A DNA stretch of 64,000 nucleotides from Sepioteuthis lessoniana (GCA_963585895.1 OY757921.1:52763669-52827668); one strand, 5' to 3'. Shown: positions 47,100-58,423, counted from the first letter of the stretch. A program made the numbers and translations. The notes: generated from the sequence alone by a model not told the origin.

Positions 47100-48059
47100 A
47101 TAGGAGTATACACAGTCATTTACATTATTACAAATGAATCTCTGATCCTGAATGGTAAAAACTGATCCGGTCTCATTAATGGATTAAATAGATTTATTTA
47201 ATAATTACTCCTATTCGAAATATTTAACATTCTTTTTCATATTCAAATGAATAGTCATCACCATCAATGCCGTCTCGGCAAAGACTCGCCTGAGTCTATC
47301 CAGAAATATGACACATACAATTAAATCTTCATAATATCACTGATCCTCACTCGCCAATAGTGATACGAAAAATCATTATGCGGTAACTGTAAGAAACAAA
47401 TTTGATACCCTTCAGGAGACATCTGAAAGACATACTCCGAAACTTTTGTTGCTACCTATATAAAATAAGCAGCTGAGTACATTCTTACGAAACAAAGAAC
47501 CGAATGTAGAAACCTATAAAGAATACAATGCTATAAAAACAACTGAAATAACTGGAAGAATTTATTATATGTGAAAAAAAAAACAAATCTTACTCATTAT
47601 TTTGAAATATTTTGGCAGCGTTTAGTGATTAAACTTCTTCTAATTTGTAATCAATTCTTATGGATCATTATAAACCTCAAAGCAATAAAACCATTGATAA
47701 AAAGTAATTTCTTCTCAGTATTTAACTCCTTGAACAAACTTATAGACAAGTCAAAAGCTCTTGGAATAAGCATTCTTTTGGACAATACAAGTAGTCTCAT
47801 AAAATATCACTTCTACCTTTACAAGAAGAACAAAAATAAAAAAAAATGAGTTATGTATGACTCAATTTCAGCCATCTTTAATGAAGCCATCATCAAAGAA
47901 GATTTTCTGTCACAAAACACATTTCATACAAATATACATGAAACTTGTGTAAGAACAATTATCCTCTACTGAATAGGTATATTTTCCAAGTAAATGCAAC
48001 TACTTTCAATGGGTAAAGATTAATATTCTTAAAAATAATACAAAACGAAAAGTGCGCGA
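47100..48059. other. Unassigned AT-rich DNA
   Basis: No gene seen. The ORF at 47571-47849 has no recognisable domain. Confidence 0.5.
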
Positions 48060-48359
48060 GATCTGTCTTTGGAGCATCTCAAGATGTTCCAGAATGATAA
48101 TAAACCAAACACCTAGTATGAGCTGTTACGAAATACTTAGATGACAGCAAAATTAAGACAATCTGTACGACTCAAAAATTCCTGATCTCATTGAAAATTT
48201 ATGGGACTATTTGAAGAAAAAATAGGAGACAGAAAATAAGCAAATTTGGAGGAACTAGAATCTCCTACCAGTGGACATTAGAGCAGAATACTTGTCACTG
48301 CGTGTAGTGAACTTATAAGGAAAAAATTATTAACGGTAATAACCAAAACTAAAGGTTAC

Positions 48360-49438
48360 TGTCACGTGATAGCCCACGGAGACGATAGAAATAAGATTAA
48401 TACTATCCTCCCGTTAGAATGAACAGTGGCGACCCGTCAAAAAAGTGACCGTTAAGGAAGAATGTAGGTCACAGAGGGGATATCAACAGGTGTTGGTACT
48501 TAGTAACCTCAGGTCGCCGGGCACCAAGGGGGAGAAGAGAGAAGCCAAATGATTGGCTGGGACCCTAAAACGGAAGTGGGGACTCCTTCCCCTCAGCGGA
48601 AGTAAATAATAAGAAAGTTAGTTTTTGAGCAGGGCTCGTGGCAGACAGATCCATGGCCATTTACTCCGGGTTGAAGACAAAAGAATATCTGAGATACGAG
48701 GGACCCCAGGTTCTTCAAGCCAGTGTAAAAAAAAAAGAATAAAATCTATTAGCCCGTGAAAGAAGAAAGATTCTCCAGTGGAACCCCGTCGAAAAATAAG
48801 ATGAGTAACTCTGGGGCCATTTCTCCTTTATACCCAAATTTCATATACCACTCTCTCTCTCTCTCAATTTGAAGAAAAACAAAAGTCAAGAAAAGACATT
48901 TATATTCGTGGACTGTCCATTTATTATATGTTTGACACTTTGAAAGTGTATCTCTTTGTATAGTAAAGGATTAATGTATTTCTATGTCACCACGTGGTCT
49001 AAGTTGTTCTTTACCGTGTCTTCTACGAATTTGTTGCCTCATGCTTCCTTTTCAGCTTCTATTCGCCTTATGTTATCTTGCTTAGAATTGTCCTAATAAT
49101 TCCTTTAAAATATCACACGGGAAACCGGAGTTGCCGACTACTACAATATAATATTATTACGACTAAAACCTATAGGTCCATATTCTTCCATTATCTAGGG
49201 GAAGGAAGGAAAGCGGCCTGGTGGGTGTGTGGATAGTGTGAACTTTGGAACCCCTTGCCAGCGGCGGTCAGTCTGGCCCTAAATTAGTCCCTCACATAAT
49301 ATGCCAGTTCTTATATGCCTGAGAGAAAAACTCTGAACGAGGACTTATTATATAGATGATCAAGTGCCAACCTGCCCCGTTTTCACACGTGCGAAAATAA
49401 AAGTCCCGTTTTGGGATTTTAGTCAATTTCGCGTCACA
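48360..49438 (+). repeat. LTR-B, 5' LTR
   Basis: 1079 bases, TGTCACGTGATA..CGCGTCACA. The last 500 bases match the 3' LTR closely. It is more distant from LTR-A and LTR-C, which form another subfamily. Confidence 0.85.
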
Positions 49439-49450
49439 TACGCTTTTGAA

Positions 49451-49470
49451 TGGGGGCTCAAATCCGGGAT
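49451..49470 (+). promoter_or_regulatory. Primer binding site, tRNA-Pro-like
   Basis: TGGGGGCTCAAATCCGGGAT lies 12 bases after the 5' LTR. It matches the complement of the tRNA-Pro 3' end (TGGGGGCTCGTCCGGGAT) except for two extra bases in the middle. Confidence 0.6.
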
Positions 49471-49623
49471 TAAAATAAATATTAATAATATTTATTTCTT
49501 GTAGTCATATGAAATTTCCTGCCTTCGAAATCTACCCTGGGAGACCGTGAAAGAAAAAAAAGGAATATTGTCGAAACAGTCAAAATACTCGTTGATATAA
49601 CTGTTTGGAAAAATTGAAGAAAA

Positions 49624-50145
49624 ATGGACAAAATAGAAAACTTTTTAAAAGAACCCTCCATGGAAAAGTTGGAGAGGCTGAGAAAAAGCGAGATAGTGAA
49701 AATTGGCGAGAAGCTTGGGTTAAATGTTCAGAAAACTATGAGGAAACATGAACTCGTTAGAAAAATAGCCGAGCACATGGTGGACGAAAATGTGTTCGAG
49801 GAAGCAGTATTGGAAGAGCTACCAACGGAAATAACAAGAATGACTCCAGAACAAATTGAACTGGAGAAAATTAAAGTACAAGTCCAAATGGAACTAGAGA
49901 GAAATAAGATGGAACTGGAGAAAGCAAAAATTCAGCAAGAAAAGACATTTATATTCGTGGACTGTCCAATTATTATATTTTTTGACACTTTCAAAGTGTA
50001 TATAACTGTAGTAAAGGAAACATGTATTTTTATGTTACCACGTGGTCTATGTTGTTCTTTGGAGTTCTGCTACGAATTTGTTACTTCATGCTTCCTTTTC
50101 AGCTTCTATTCGCCTTATGTTATCTTGCTTAGAATTGTCCTATAA
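49624..50145 (+). pseudogene. Truncated gag fused to LTR sequence (173 aa ORF)
   Basis: Residues 1 to about 104 (MDKIENFLKEPSMEKLERLR.., then LGLNVQKTMRKHELVRKI, ELPTEITRMTPEQIELEKIK, a Glu/Lys-rich coiled coil) are the N-terminus of a Gypsy gag of the type that starts with a SAP-like helix pair, seen in many invertebrate and fish LTR elements. From KTFIFVDCP onward the frame runs through LTR sequence and means nothing. Start: first ATG after the primer site, with AAAA before it. The capsid, nucleocapsid and pol parts are deleted. It could still be transcribed from the 5' LTR, which I infer only from position. Confidence 0.8.
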
Positions 50146-50483
50146 ATTCCCTTAAAACATCACATGGGAAACCGGAGTTGCCGACTACTACAAAATAATA
50201 TTATTACGACTAAAACCTATAGGTCCATATTCTTCCATTATCTAGGGGAAGGAAGGAAAGCGGCCTGGCGGGTGTGTGGATAGTGTGAACTTTGGAACCC
50301 CTTGCCAGCTGCGGTCAGTCTGACCCTAAATTAGTCCCTCACATAATATGCCAGTTCTTATATGCCTGAGAGAAAAACTCTGAACGAGGACTTATTATAT
50401 AGGGGATCAAGTGCCAACCTGCCCCGTCTTCACACGTGCGAAATAAAGTCCCGTTTTGGGATTTTAGTCAATTTCGCGTCACA
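49936..50483 (+). repeat. LTR-B', 3' LTR, 5'-truncated
   Basis: Aligns with 48886-49438 of the 5' LTR. The first 110 or so bases differ much more than the rest. Confidence 0.85.
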
Positions 50484-50521
50484 TTACGTAACTGATTATT
50501 GAAGTAAGGGTGCCAATAACT

Positions 50522-51170
50522 AAACAATTGTGAGGAAATCCTCGTTGGGTAGATGTTCGTGCAATCTTCTTAAAAAAAACAAAAAAACACTGGATTTTCT
50601 TTGACTTATAAAATCTTTTGGTGAATTTTTGTTATATTTTAATTGAAGAATTTTGATTTTTCTAATCAACTATGTTTTTACCAGCTGGAATCATCTCAAG
50701 CTAACTGAAGAATTGTTTAAATTTACCGCGCCAAACACTGAAATTTAGCATAGATTATTATAGAATCTTTTCCCGACCCGTTCAAACATTCCCAGTTATC
50801 TCAAATTAATGTCCTCGCCCCCGAAAAAAAACAAAAAAACAACCAAACCAAACGCAAAAAGAATTTTTCGAATGGAATCTTCTAGAATCAGGTGTCATGT
50901 AAACCTAATGAAAGATATAAAAGCCTCAGAAATATCTGGATATATCGAAAAAATTAAACAATTGTGAGAAAATGCTCGTTGGGTAGAGGTTAGTGCAATC
51001 TTTTAGAAAAAAACACTGGATTTTCTATGACTTTTAAAATCTGTTGGTGAATTTTTGTTATATTTTAATTGAAGAATTTTGATTTTTCTAATCAACTAAA
51101 TGTTTTTACCAGCTGGAATTATCTCGAGCTAACTGAAGAATTGTTTAAATTTACTTCGTCACCCTCCATA
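50522..51170. repeat. Direct repeat pair (about 210 bp each)
   Basis: 50522-50735 and 50958-51170 share AACAATTGTGAG, CTCGTTGGGTAGA, ACACTGGATTTTCT, GGTGAATTTTTGTTATATTT and TTTTTACCAGCTGGAAT in order, ending GAATTGTTTAAATTTAC. The 222-base spacer is unrelated. No coding capacity. Confidence 0.8.
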
Positions 51171-54069
51171 TTGACGACTTTTCCAATCGATAGGTGTTGT
51201 AGCCCCGTATTTTTCCGTAAAAACTTCAGAAATCTCATTTAAAAAATTATCACCACCACATTTAAATGTATAAATATTAGATATTCCCATTAACTTTTAA
51301 AAAGTCATTCAGGCCGTCCACTCTAGCTGCTAGGCGGAAAAATAAAAGGAGATCAACGGACTTTAACTAAATTAAAACTTAGGTTCAGATTTACTTCCAG
51401 AATTTTTTTTTTTTTTTTGCGGCTCACTGTTTATGAACAGTCACTGATTGTTCGTGGTTACATCTGTGCGCATACCATAAAAAGCCCCTGGGCCTAATAT
51501 AGCCACATTATACCACCCATGATAAAAATGTCAAATCCCAATATTACACAACGTGGTACCCTGGTAACAACCCCGGGTGTTATGATCGGCAGGTGCTCTC
51601 CTGATAGCCAACATGGGAGAACCGATGGTCATCCTACGAATGTTGGCTGCTCTTTTTTCAGATACATAAACGACGACGTAACAAACCACAGCGAACAGAG
51701 ACCTAAACGCAGAACATGGACTAGGGAAGAGAATCAACTATCGCGAGAATGCTATTTCAGGAGCAACCCTTCACAAAGAGGATAAAGGAAAAGAATGATC
51801 GAGATCTGGCAAGAATGTTCGACATTTCAGACAACTAGCCAAAGGTTAGCGGATCAAGTTAGGACAATGAGGAAGAAGAGTTGGTTTTCTGACCTAGAAT
51901 TACTAGAAATCCACCAAAAACACTGAAACAAAACTCTAACACAGTTCCAGACACACCAAGTGGTGTCAAACAAAAACAATCCAACAAAAAAAAAAAAAAA
52001 CGCACACTTCGGCAAATGAAAACACCACACTACCAAACAACCAGGAAGAAACACTATCACAAGAATAAAAGGTAAATTTAGAAAATGTAAAGAGAATCAT
52101 GAGTAGAGAAAAGACTATTCTGCCTTCATTAAGAAACATAGAATGGAAAACACTTAAGATAGAAACGAATAAAATAAATCACATACTACCTGACATACCA
52201 ACGAATAATATAACTGAGTTAAATGAATTAATCTATGCAGGAACAAAATTAGTTTGTGAGAATATTAGGATCCCCTCAAAAAGCACGAAGAAACAGCAAA
52301 AACCGGGATGGGAAATTAGACAGGAATCGCAAATAAAAGAAACTACGAAAAGAAGCCCGAATGATCAGAAAGAGAGGCGCTGAAATAAGCGGGGGGAAGA
52401 AGGAACAGACAACATGAGGAAAAATAACAGTACAACTTGAGGAAATAGACAGAAAGGTACTGGCCAAAGAAGGAAGATTAAAGAGATATCGACAAAGGGT
52501 AAAACAATACAGACAAAACAGGACATTCCAAAACAACGAAAGGAAATTCAATCAACAATTGGGCGGGAGTGACACGAAAACATACCAACAACCCGATGCA
52601 AAAGAAACCGAGCGTTTTTTGACTAAAATATGGGAACCAAAGAAAGATAACGAAAATGTTGAATGGATAAACAATATTACAAGAGAGCTAGATGGACTTG
52701 AAGAAGGCCCCAAAATGGAAATACACATCGACTTACTCAAAACAACACTAAAAAGAATATCAAACTGGAAAGCGCCAGGCCATGATGGAATACATGGCTT
52801 CTGGTTCAAGAAATGATCAGATGCTTACAAGACGCGCAAGTACCTGAATGGCTGACCAAAGGAAAGACTACATTAATCTAAAAGGACCCTAGTAAAGGAA
52901 CTACCCCAAAAAATTACAGACCCATAACCTGCCTACCAATGATGTCGAAAATTTTAACAGCACAAATTAGGGAAAAGATCTACTATTCGCTAATAAGCCG
53001 CGGATTGTTTCCTGACGAACAGAAAGGATGCCGCAAAGGATCCAGAGGCACAGCAGAATTACTCTACATAGATCAACACATCCTAAATGAGAGCAAAACA
53101 AGACGGTATAAATCTAGCTATGGCCTGGATTGACTGCAAAAATGCATATGATATGCTCCCACAAAGCTGAATTCTACACTGTCTCAAAATGTACAAAATA
53201 TCACATGAAGTCATAAACTTCATCGAAGAGACCATGAAAACCTGGAGAGTGGACCTGCAGCAGGAGGAAGAAGCATTGCTGAAAAGATCCAAAGAGGCAT
53301 TTTCCAAGGAGATGCACTATCGCCCCTACTATTCATAGTAGCCATGATGCCACTGAACCACATACTCAGAAAATGCACTGCCGGATACAAACTCAGCAGA
53401 TCACAAGAGAAGATCAATCACCTAATGTACATGGATGACGTTAAATTATTTACAAAAAATGAAAAAGAACTGGAAACTCTCATACACGCAGTTAGAATAT
53501 ACAGTCAGGACATAGGAATGGAATTTGGCATAGAAAAATGTGCCATGCTCGTCATGAAAAGTGGCATACGACATATGACTGACGGAATGGAATTACCAAA
53601 TCACGACAGAATTAGAACACTCGGAGAAAATGAAACCTACAAATACTTGGGCATCTTAGAGGCTGACACCATCAAACAAGTGCCAATGAAAGACTCGATC
53701 CGAAAAGAATATCTCAGGAGAACGAGAAAACTACTTTAGATAAAACTCTCCAGCAGAAACCTCATCAAAGGAATAAACACTTGGGCGGTCCCTCGTTAGA
53801 TATTCGGGACCCTTTCTCAAGTGGACCAGAGATAAACTTAAACAAATGGATGAAAGAACAAGAAACTAATGGTCATGCATAAGACATTACATCCTAGAGA
53901 CGATGTTGACAGAATATATGTATCTAGAAAAGAGGGATGAAGAGGACTTGAAAGCATCGAAGACACCGTTGACGCATCCATACAACGGCTCGAAGACTAC
54001 ATAAAAAATCACGAACGAGGACTCATTACAACCATCAGAAACGATACGGACAACACGATAAACGAAAGA

Positions 54070-54513
54070 ATGACAACAACGAGGAAACAAAAATGGGAAG
54101 GAAAACAACTCTATGGCCGCTTCAAACGTCTAATAAACAACATCTCACACCAGAAAACCTGGACCTGGCTAAGAAAAGGAAACCTTAAGAGAGAAACGGA
54201 ATCCCTCCTAATAGCAGCACAGGACAATGCCATAAGAACCAATCATATCAAAGCGAGAATAGATAAGACACAACAAAACAATAAATGTGGGCTATGCGGT
54301 GACGGAGACAAAATGATCAATCACATAATAAGCAAATGCAGCAAATTGGCACATAAGGAGTACAAGACGAGACACGACTGGGTCGGCAAGGTGATCCACT
54401 GGGAAATGTGCAGGAAATTTAAATTCGACCATACAAACAAATGGTATATGCACAAACCGGCACCTGTCCTAGAAAATGATTCGCATAAACTCCTATGGGA
54501 CTTTAACATATAA
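54070..54513 (+). pseudogene. C-terminal domain of the REL-endonuclease LINE (147 aa open segment)
   Basis: The longest open piece of the element. It holds KQKWEGKQLYGRFKR, TWTWLRKGNLKRETE, IKARIDKTQQN, the Cys-His knuckle KCGLCGDGDKMINHIISKC and WVGKVIHWEMCRKFKFDHTN. The knuckle and what follows bind nucleic acid and lead into the restriction-like nuclease, which continues in the next frame after 54513. Confidence 0.8.
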
Positions 54514-54917
54514 TTGGATCACCTAATCCCGGCCTGAAGAGCAGACCTCATAATAATTAACAAAAAAAAAAAGAGAATATGCAAAATTGTCGATTTTGCT
54601 GTCCCGGCGGACCACAGAAGGAAAGTGAAAAGAAGGATAAGTAGCTCGACCTTGCTAGAGAATTGAAAAAGCATTGAAACATGAAAGTAACGATTGTGCC
54701 AATTTACATTGGTGCGTTAGGCACAGTAACTAAAGGATTATTAAAGGGCCAGAAGGAGTTGGAAGTTGGCAGACGAGTAGAGCTGATCCAAACGACAGCA
54801 TTGCTATTGACGGCCAGAATACTGAGACGAGTCCTGGAGACTTGAGGAGACTTGCTTTCACTCAAACTCCAGTGAAAAACCATCAGCTAACACTGAAGTG
54901 AAAGACGCTAAAGAGTA

Positions 54918-54956
<39 letters not shown>
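54918..54956. repeat. (AAT)n tail of the LINE
   Basis: About 13 AAT units at the 3' end, with the next LINE copy starting directly after it. Confidence 0.95.
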
Positions 54957-54957
54957 C

Positions 54958-55690
54958 ACACGACAAAACCTGGATGTGGCTAAGAAAAGGAAACTTTAAG
55001 AGAGAAACAGAATCTCTTCTTATGGTAGTTCAAAACAGCGCCATAAGAACCTAACATATCAAGGCAAGGATAGATAAGACACAACAAAATAGCAAATGTA
55101 GACTCTGCGGTGACAGAGATGAAACCATCATTCACATAATAAGCGGATGCAGCAAATTGGCACAGAAGGAGTGCAAGGCTAGACACAACTGGGTGGCCAA
55201 GGTGATCCACTGGGAAATGTGCAGGAAATTGACATTTGACGATGCTAACAAATGGTATATAAAAATGACACACACAAACGGATCACCTAATCTCGGCCAG
55301 AAGACCAGACCTTATAATAATCAATAAAAAAAGGAAACCTTCAAAATTGTGGACTTTGCTTTCCCGGCTGAACACAGAAAAAAACTGAAAGAATGTGAAA
55401 AGAGATATAAGTACCTTGACCTTGCTAGAGAATTGAAAAAATTATGGAACATGAAGGTGTCAATTATACCACTTGTGATTGGTGCTTTTCGCACCGTAAC
55501 TAAAGGAAGATTTGGAAGTTGGCGGCCGAGTAGAGACCATCCAAACAACAATATTATAGAAAACGGCCAGAATACTGAGAAGAGTCCTAGAGACTTGAGG
55601 AGACTTGCTGTCACTCAATCTCCAGTGAAAGACCATCAGCTTACACTGATGTGAAAACCTCTAATGAGTAAATAATGATAATAATAAACA
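54958..55690 (+). mobile_element. Second 3' copy of the same REL LINE, 5'-truncated
   Basis: Begins CACGACAAAACCTGGATGTG, which corresponds to the TWTWLRKGN point of the first copy, and repeats the C-terminal region: CRLCGDRDETIIHIISGC, WVAKVIHWEMCRKL, RRPDLIIIN (the PD of the nuclease motif is kept here but is AD in the first copy), IVDFAFPAEHR and LARELKKLWNMKVS. About 130 bases of the central part are missing near 55260-55285. Ends GAGTAAATAATGATAATAAT. Confidence 0.85.
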
Positions 55691-55753
55691 ACAGCAGCCA
55701 CAATACAGTATTGGTTGTGTTCTTATCGAACGTTTAATAAAAAAGTTATGAAA

Positions 55754-56157
55754 ATGGGGCGTACTAAGCAAACCGCCCGTAAATCCATCAACGGTAAGGC
55801 TCATCGTAAGCAGTTGGCTAGAAAGGCCGCTCTTAAAAGCGCCCCAGCCACTGGGAGTGTGAAAAAGCCCCATTGTTACAGGCTATGCACAGCAGCTCTC
55901 TGTGAAATCAGACGTTATCAAAAATCTACCGAGCTCCTGATCAGAAAGCTTCCATTCTAGCGCCTGGTTCGTGAAATTGTCCGGGGCTTCAAGACTGATC
56001 TCCAGAGTTCGGCTGTGATTATTTTGCCGGGGGCCACCGAAGCTTACTTGGTTGGTCTTTTCGAAGACACCAACTTGTGTGCCATCCACGTCAAACGTGT
56101 TACCATTATGCCCAAGACATCCAGCTTGCTCGCTGTATCAGTGAGGAGAAAGGTTAA
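55754..56157 (+). pseudogene. Histone H3 pseudogene
   Basis: Starts [20 protein letters not shown] and keeps [29 protein letters not shown], then a TAG in place of Gln, [32 protein letters not shown] and [10 protein letters not shown] two-residue in-frame deletion (Arg-Phe after FKTDL), one base lost after MPK and a changed ending follow; a TAA is met at 56155. Histone H3 is a 135-residue nucleosome core protein with almost no natural variation, so these changes show a dead copy. There are no introns, as in normal replication-type H3 genes, and no clear histone stem-loop after the end. It lies 60 bases after a LINE 3' end, so it may be a retrocopy, but no poly(A) or TSD is evident. Confidence 0.93.
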
Positions 56158-56634
56158 AGAAAAATCTATCTTTATTTTCAGAAAACATCAAACCGTACTT
56201 TTAAGGGCCTCAAAGATTTTCGAAAAACTTCTTCCAGCTTCATTTATAAGCGTACTATTTCTGTTGTCATTACTATACAAAGGTTTTTCTCTTCAACATG
56301 ATTTTCACCGGGTATCAATGTATATAAACGTATATTGCATAATTTCTAATTTAAAATTACCGTTTCTTTCAAAATTTTCATAAAAATTGTCAATTTTTAT
56401 CAAATGATTGTTCGATTTACCCATTTAGTGCACATTCAACATTCTTCAAATAATTTATTGCTGTTACCAAAATTGGTTTTAAAGATATATAAACTGTAAT
56501 TAACGTATTAACTTAATTTTTAACGTATTTTAATTTTCAATGAATTCATTTATTCATAACAGCCAAGAAAGGGCACATACACTTTTTCTTATTTAAATGT
56601 TAGTTAAAATGTGGTAGTTTTTATTCAGTGATGA
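56158..56634. other. Unassigned AT-rich DNA
   Basis: Downstream of the H3 copy; no gene seen. Confidence 0.5.
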
Positions 56635-56868
56635 CATCATCATCATCGTGTCAAACCATCAGCACAGATATCGCTGACCCTTTCTCGCCACCCTTCTCTA
56701 TCGTCCATTGCTTCCGGCAGGTATTCAGGATTACATCCCGTTTCAGCACAGAGCTGCTGTATGAAGGTTCTAGCTGGTCATCCTGCCTTTTATCGTCCAT
56801 GTGAAGGGGTCCACAGCAGTACGTCACTTATGAGTTCATCTCTACTTTCCCCAGCAGTGTCCCGAATA
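56635..56868 (-). mobile_element. RTE LINE 3' tail, minus strand
   Basis: The minus strand reads CWGKSRDELISDVLLWTP, then QQLCAETGCNPEYLPEAMDD, then REGWRERVSDICA, and ends ATGATGATGATG. It is only the last 230 bases of an RTE element, a severely 5'-truncated insertion, related to the 30.2 kb copy (ISDVLLWTP is shared). Confidence 0.85.
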
Positions 56869-58423
56869 AGGATTTACAAAAATATTCAATTTGGAAGAAA
56901 TATTTCATTTCGAAAATAGTAGTGAACAGTCTGAAGAATAGTCCTCGATTATAATAAAATGGTTTAGTTTAGCGCCACCGCTTCCATTCAAAAGTTCTTT
57001 GTTAAAAAACTTCAATTACCAGTGAAAACTGAATAAGTCCGTTTGACTCCTAAAAATGAGTTTGTATTTTTAATCAATAACTTAAATCTATTTTGGCATA
57101 AAAATCGTACAATTTTTTCCAAGAATTAAACTTTAAACATTAAAAAAATATGAACGTTTTTGTTCTTTTATTCATTCAAAAAATGGTTTAAAATATATGA
57201 TTTTTCACGAGTAAAGTGCTAGAGTTTTCAAGAGTAAATAAAAAGTACGTTTTGTTATTTGGAGAGGAGATGGCCTTGGTAAAAAAAAAAAAAACACTGT
57301 GGACACCCAATTTCAATCATTCTGTGTGGTTTTATTATTCATGATCGTTTTTGTAAACCTATATACACGTTTAATCTTGCAATAAATTTTAGTGGATTTT
57401 TTTATTCAGTATAAAAAACGTACAGCTTTTATTAATAATTTTTAATGCTTGTGAGCATGAATTACAAAATGTTAAAACACATCAAACCTTTTGTTCCAAT
57501 TTTACTTGGAGAGGAGATGGGTCCTGTTAAATAATCCCCATTGATGACCAGTTTCAGAGAAACAAAAACCTCATTAGAAAATAAACTTTTTAATATTGGT
57601 CATTTATATTTTCATGTTATGATTAGAAATACTGAAATATATTTGCATCATTCATTCCGTGATCATTTTCATATACACATTTGATTAATTTAGACATTTG
57701 TATAGTTTTTTAAAGACATTTCATTTTAATGTGAAAGTTTTACTTTTGTGATTATATTTGGACATTTCACTTAATCTTGTCTTTAAAGCTTTTTATTATT
57801 TGGATAAAATTATCAAATATGGCGCCATAAATTTGTGTTAAAACATTTAAACATAGGAACGAAAAAACTGTTCGATCCTACTTTTCCCGCTTTTTTAACA
57901 AAAAAAAGCGAATTGGTCGTGAAAAATAAACAATCATACTATCTCTGAAAATGCTATTATTAAGCGAACAATAGCATTGATTCAAGAGAAAAAAACTTTT
58001 TCTCTGAAAGAACTGATTGTATCAGCCAGTAAATTGAGTAATGATCAGAAAAGGACTAATTAACATCAAAATTCCATTAGATAATGTGAAAGATTTTTTA
58101 CTTAAGACAAATTTGGGATATTTTCTTTCTTGTACAAAAATTCAAATAGAATAAGAATAATTCGATTTTTTTAAATCTTTTTAAATGTCTAGAGGTTCCC
58201 GCTAAAAATTCATTCAAGTTTTCGGATGATTGATTTTGAATTCTAAGGAATTGCACGTTCAAACAAAGCTTACCTTGATTGCGTTAACATTTTATAAATG
58301 GAATCATTTAAGGTTTTTTTCCCTGAAGCCAAAATAGAAATTCTCACAATTTACGTAAGTACAAAATGTGTAAATAAAAACAAAAACATTTTTTCGTGTC
58401 AGCTGCAGATTTCACATCAGGTA
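56869..58423. other. Unassigned AT-rich DNA with local duplication
   Basis: TTGGAGAGGAGATGG occurs at about 57260 and 57511, each followed by similar ATCATTCATTCYGTG and ATATACACRTTT blocks: an old tandem duplication of roughly 250-350 bases. No gene seen. Confidence 0.45.

Larger units (their letters stand above)
48360..50483 (+). mobile_element. Internally deleted Gypsy-type LTR retrotransposon
   Basis: 5' LTR 48360-49438, primer site, start of gag and a 5'-shortened 3' LTR (49936-50483), flanked by a 4-base TTAC duplication (48356-48359 and 50484-50487). Nearly all of gag and all of pol are missing. The internal break joins gag codons to the middle of the LTR at a shared CAAGAAAAGACATTT. 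Confidence 0.85.
48060..50540 (+). mobile_element. Tc1-type transposase relic, split by an LTR element
   Basis: 48060-48359 reads MFQNDNKPNT (FQxDNxPKHT, second catalytic Asp), then degenerate residues, IENLWDYLKKK and LEELE..; the final codons of the family run into AAAGGTTAC at 48359. The continuation GTAACTGATTATTGAAG and GGGTGCCAATAAC, typical of a Tc1 3' end, is found after the LTR element at 50488. The LTR element therefore inserted into an older Tc1. N-terminal DNA-binding and first Asp regions are not recognisable. Dead. Confidence 0.65.
51480..54957 (+). mobile_element. LINE with restriction-like endonuclease (R2/R4/NeSL group)
   Basis: A single-ORF type LINE in many frames: RTWTREENQLSRECYFRSNP and an RLADQVRT..SDLELLEI region (51700-51910), linker (52099-52400), SNWKAPGHDGIHGFW (52760-52805), NYRPITCLPMMSKILTAQIR (52910-52970), motif C LMYMDDVKLF (53420-53450), YKYLGILE, then TWTWLRKGNLKRETESLL, a CGLCG..HIISKC zinc knuckle (54285-54342) and the endonuclease core (ADLIIIN.., KIVDFAVPADHRR; 54545-54615). 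It ends in an (AAT)n tail, 54918-54956. At least eight frameshifts or stops. Clade call within the group is uncertain. Confidence 0.82.

Noticed and set aside
46774..47119. ORFs with poly-Leu or poly-Glu
   Set aside because: Produced by (CTT)n inside a degraded LTR.
52276..55614. Minus-strand ORFs up to 97 aa
   Set aside because: Antisense to the REL-endonuclease LINE copies; hydrophobic only because the sense strand is A-rich.
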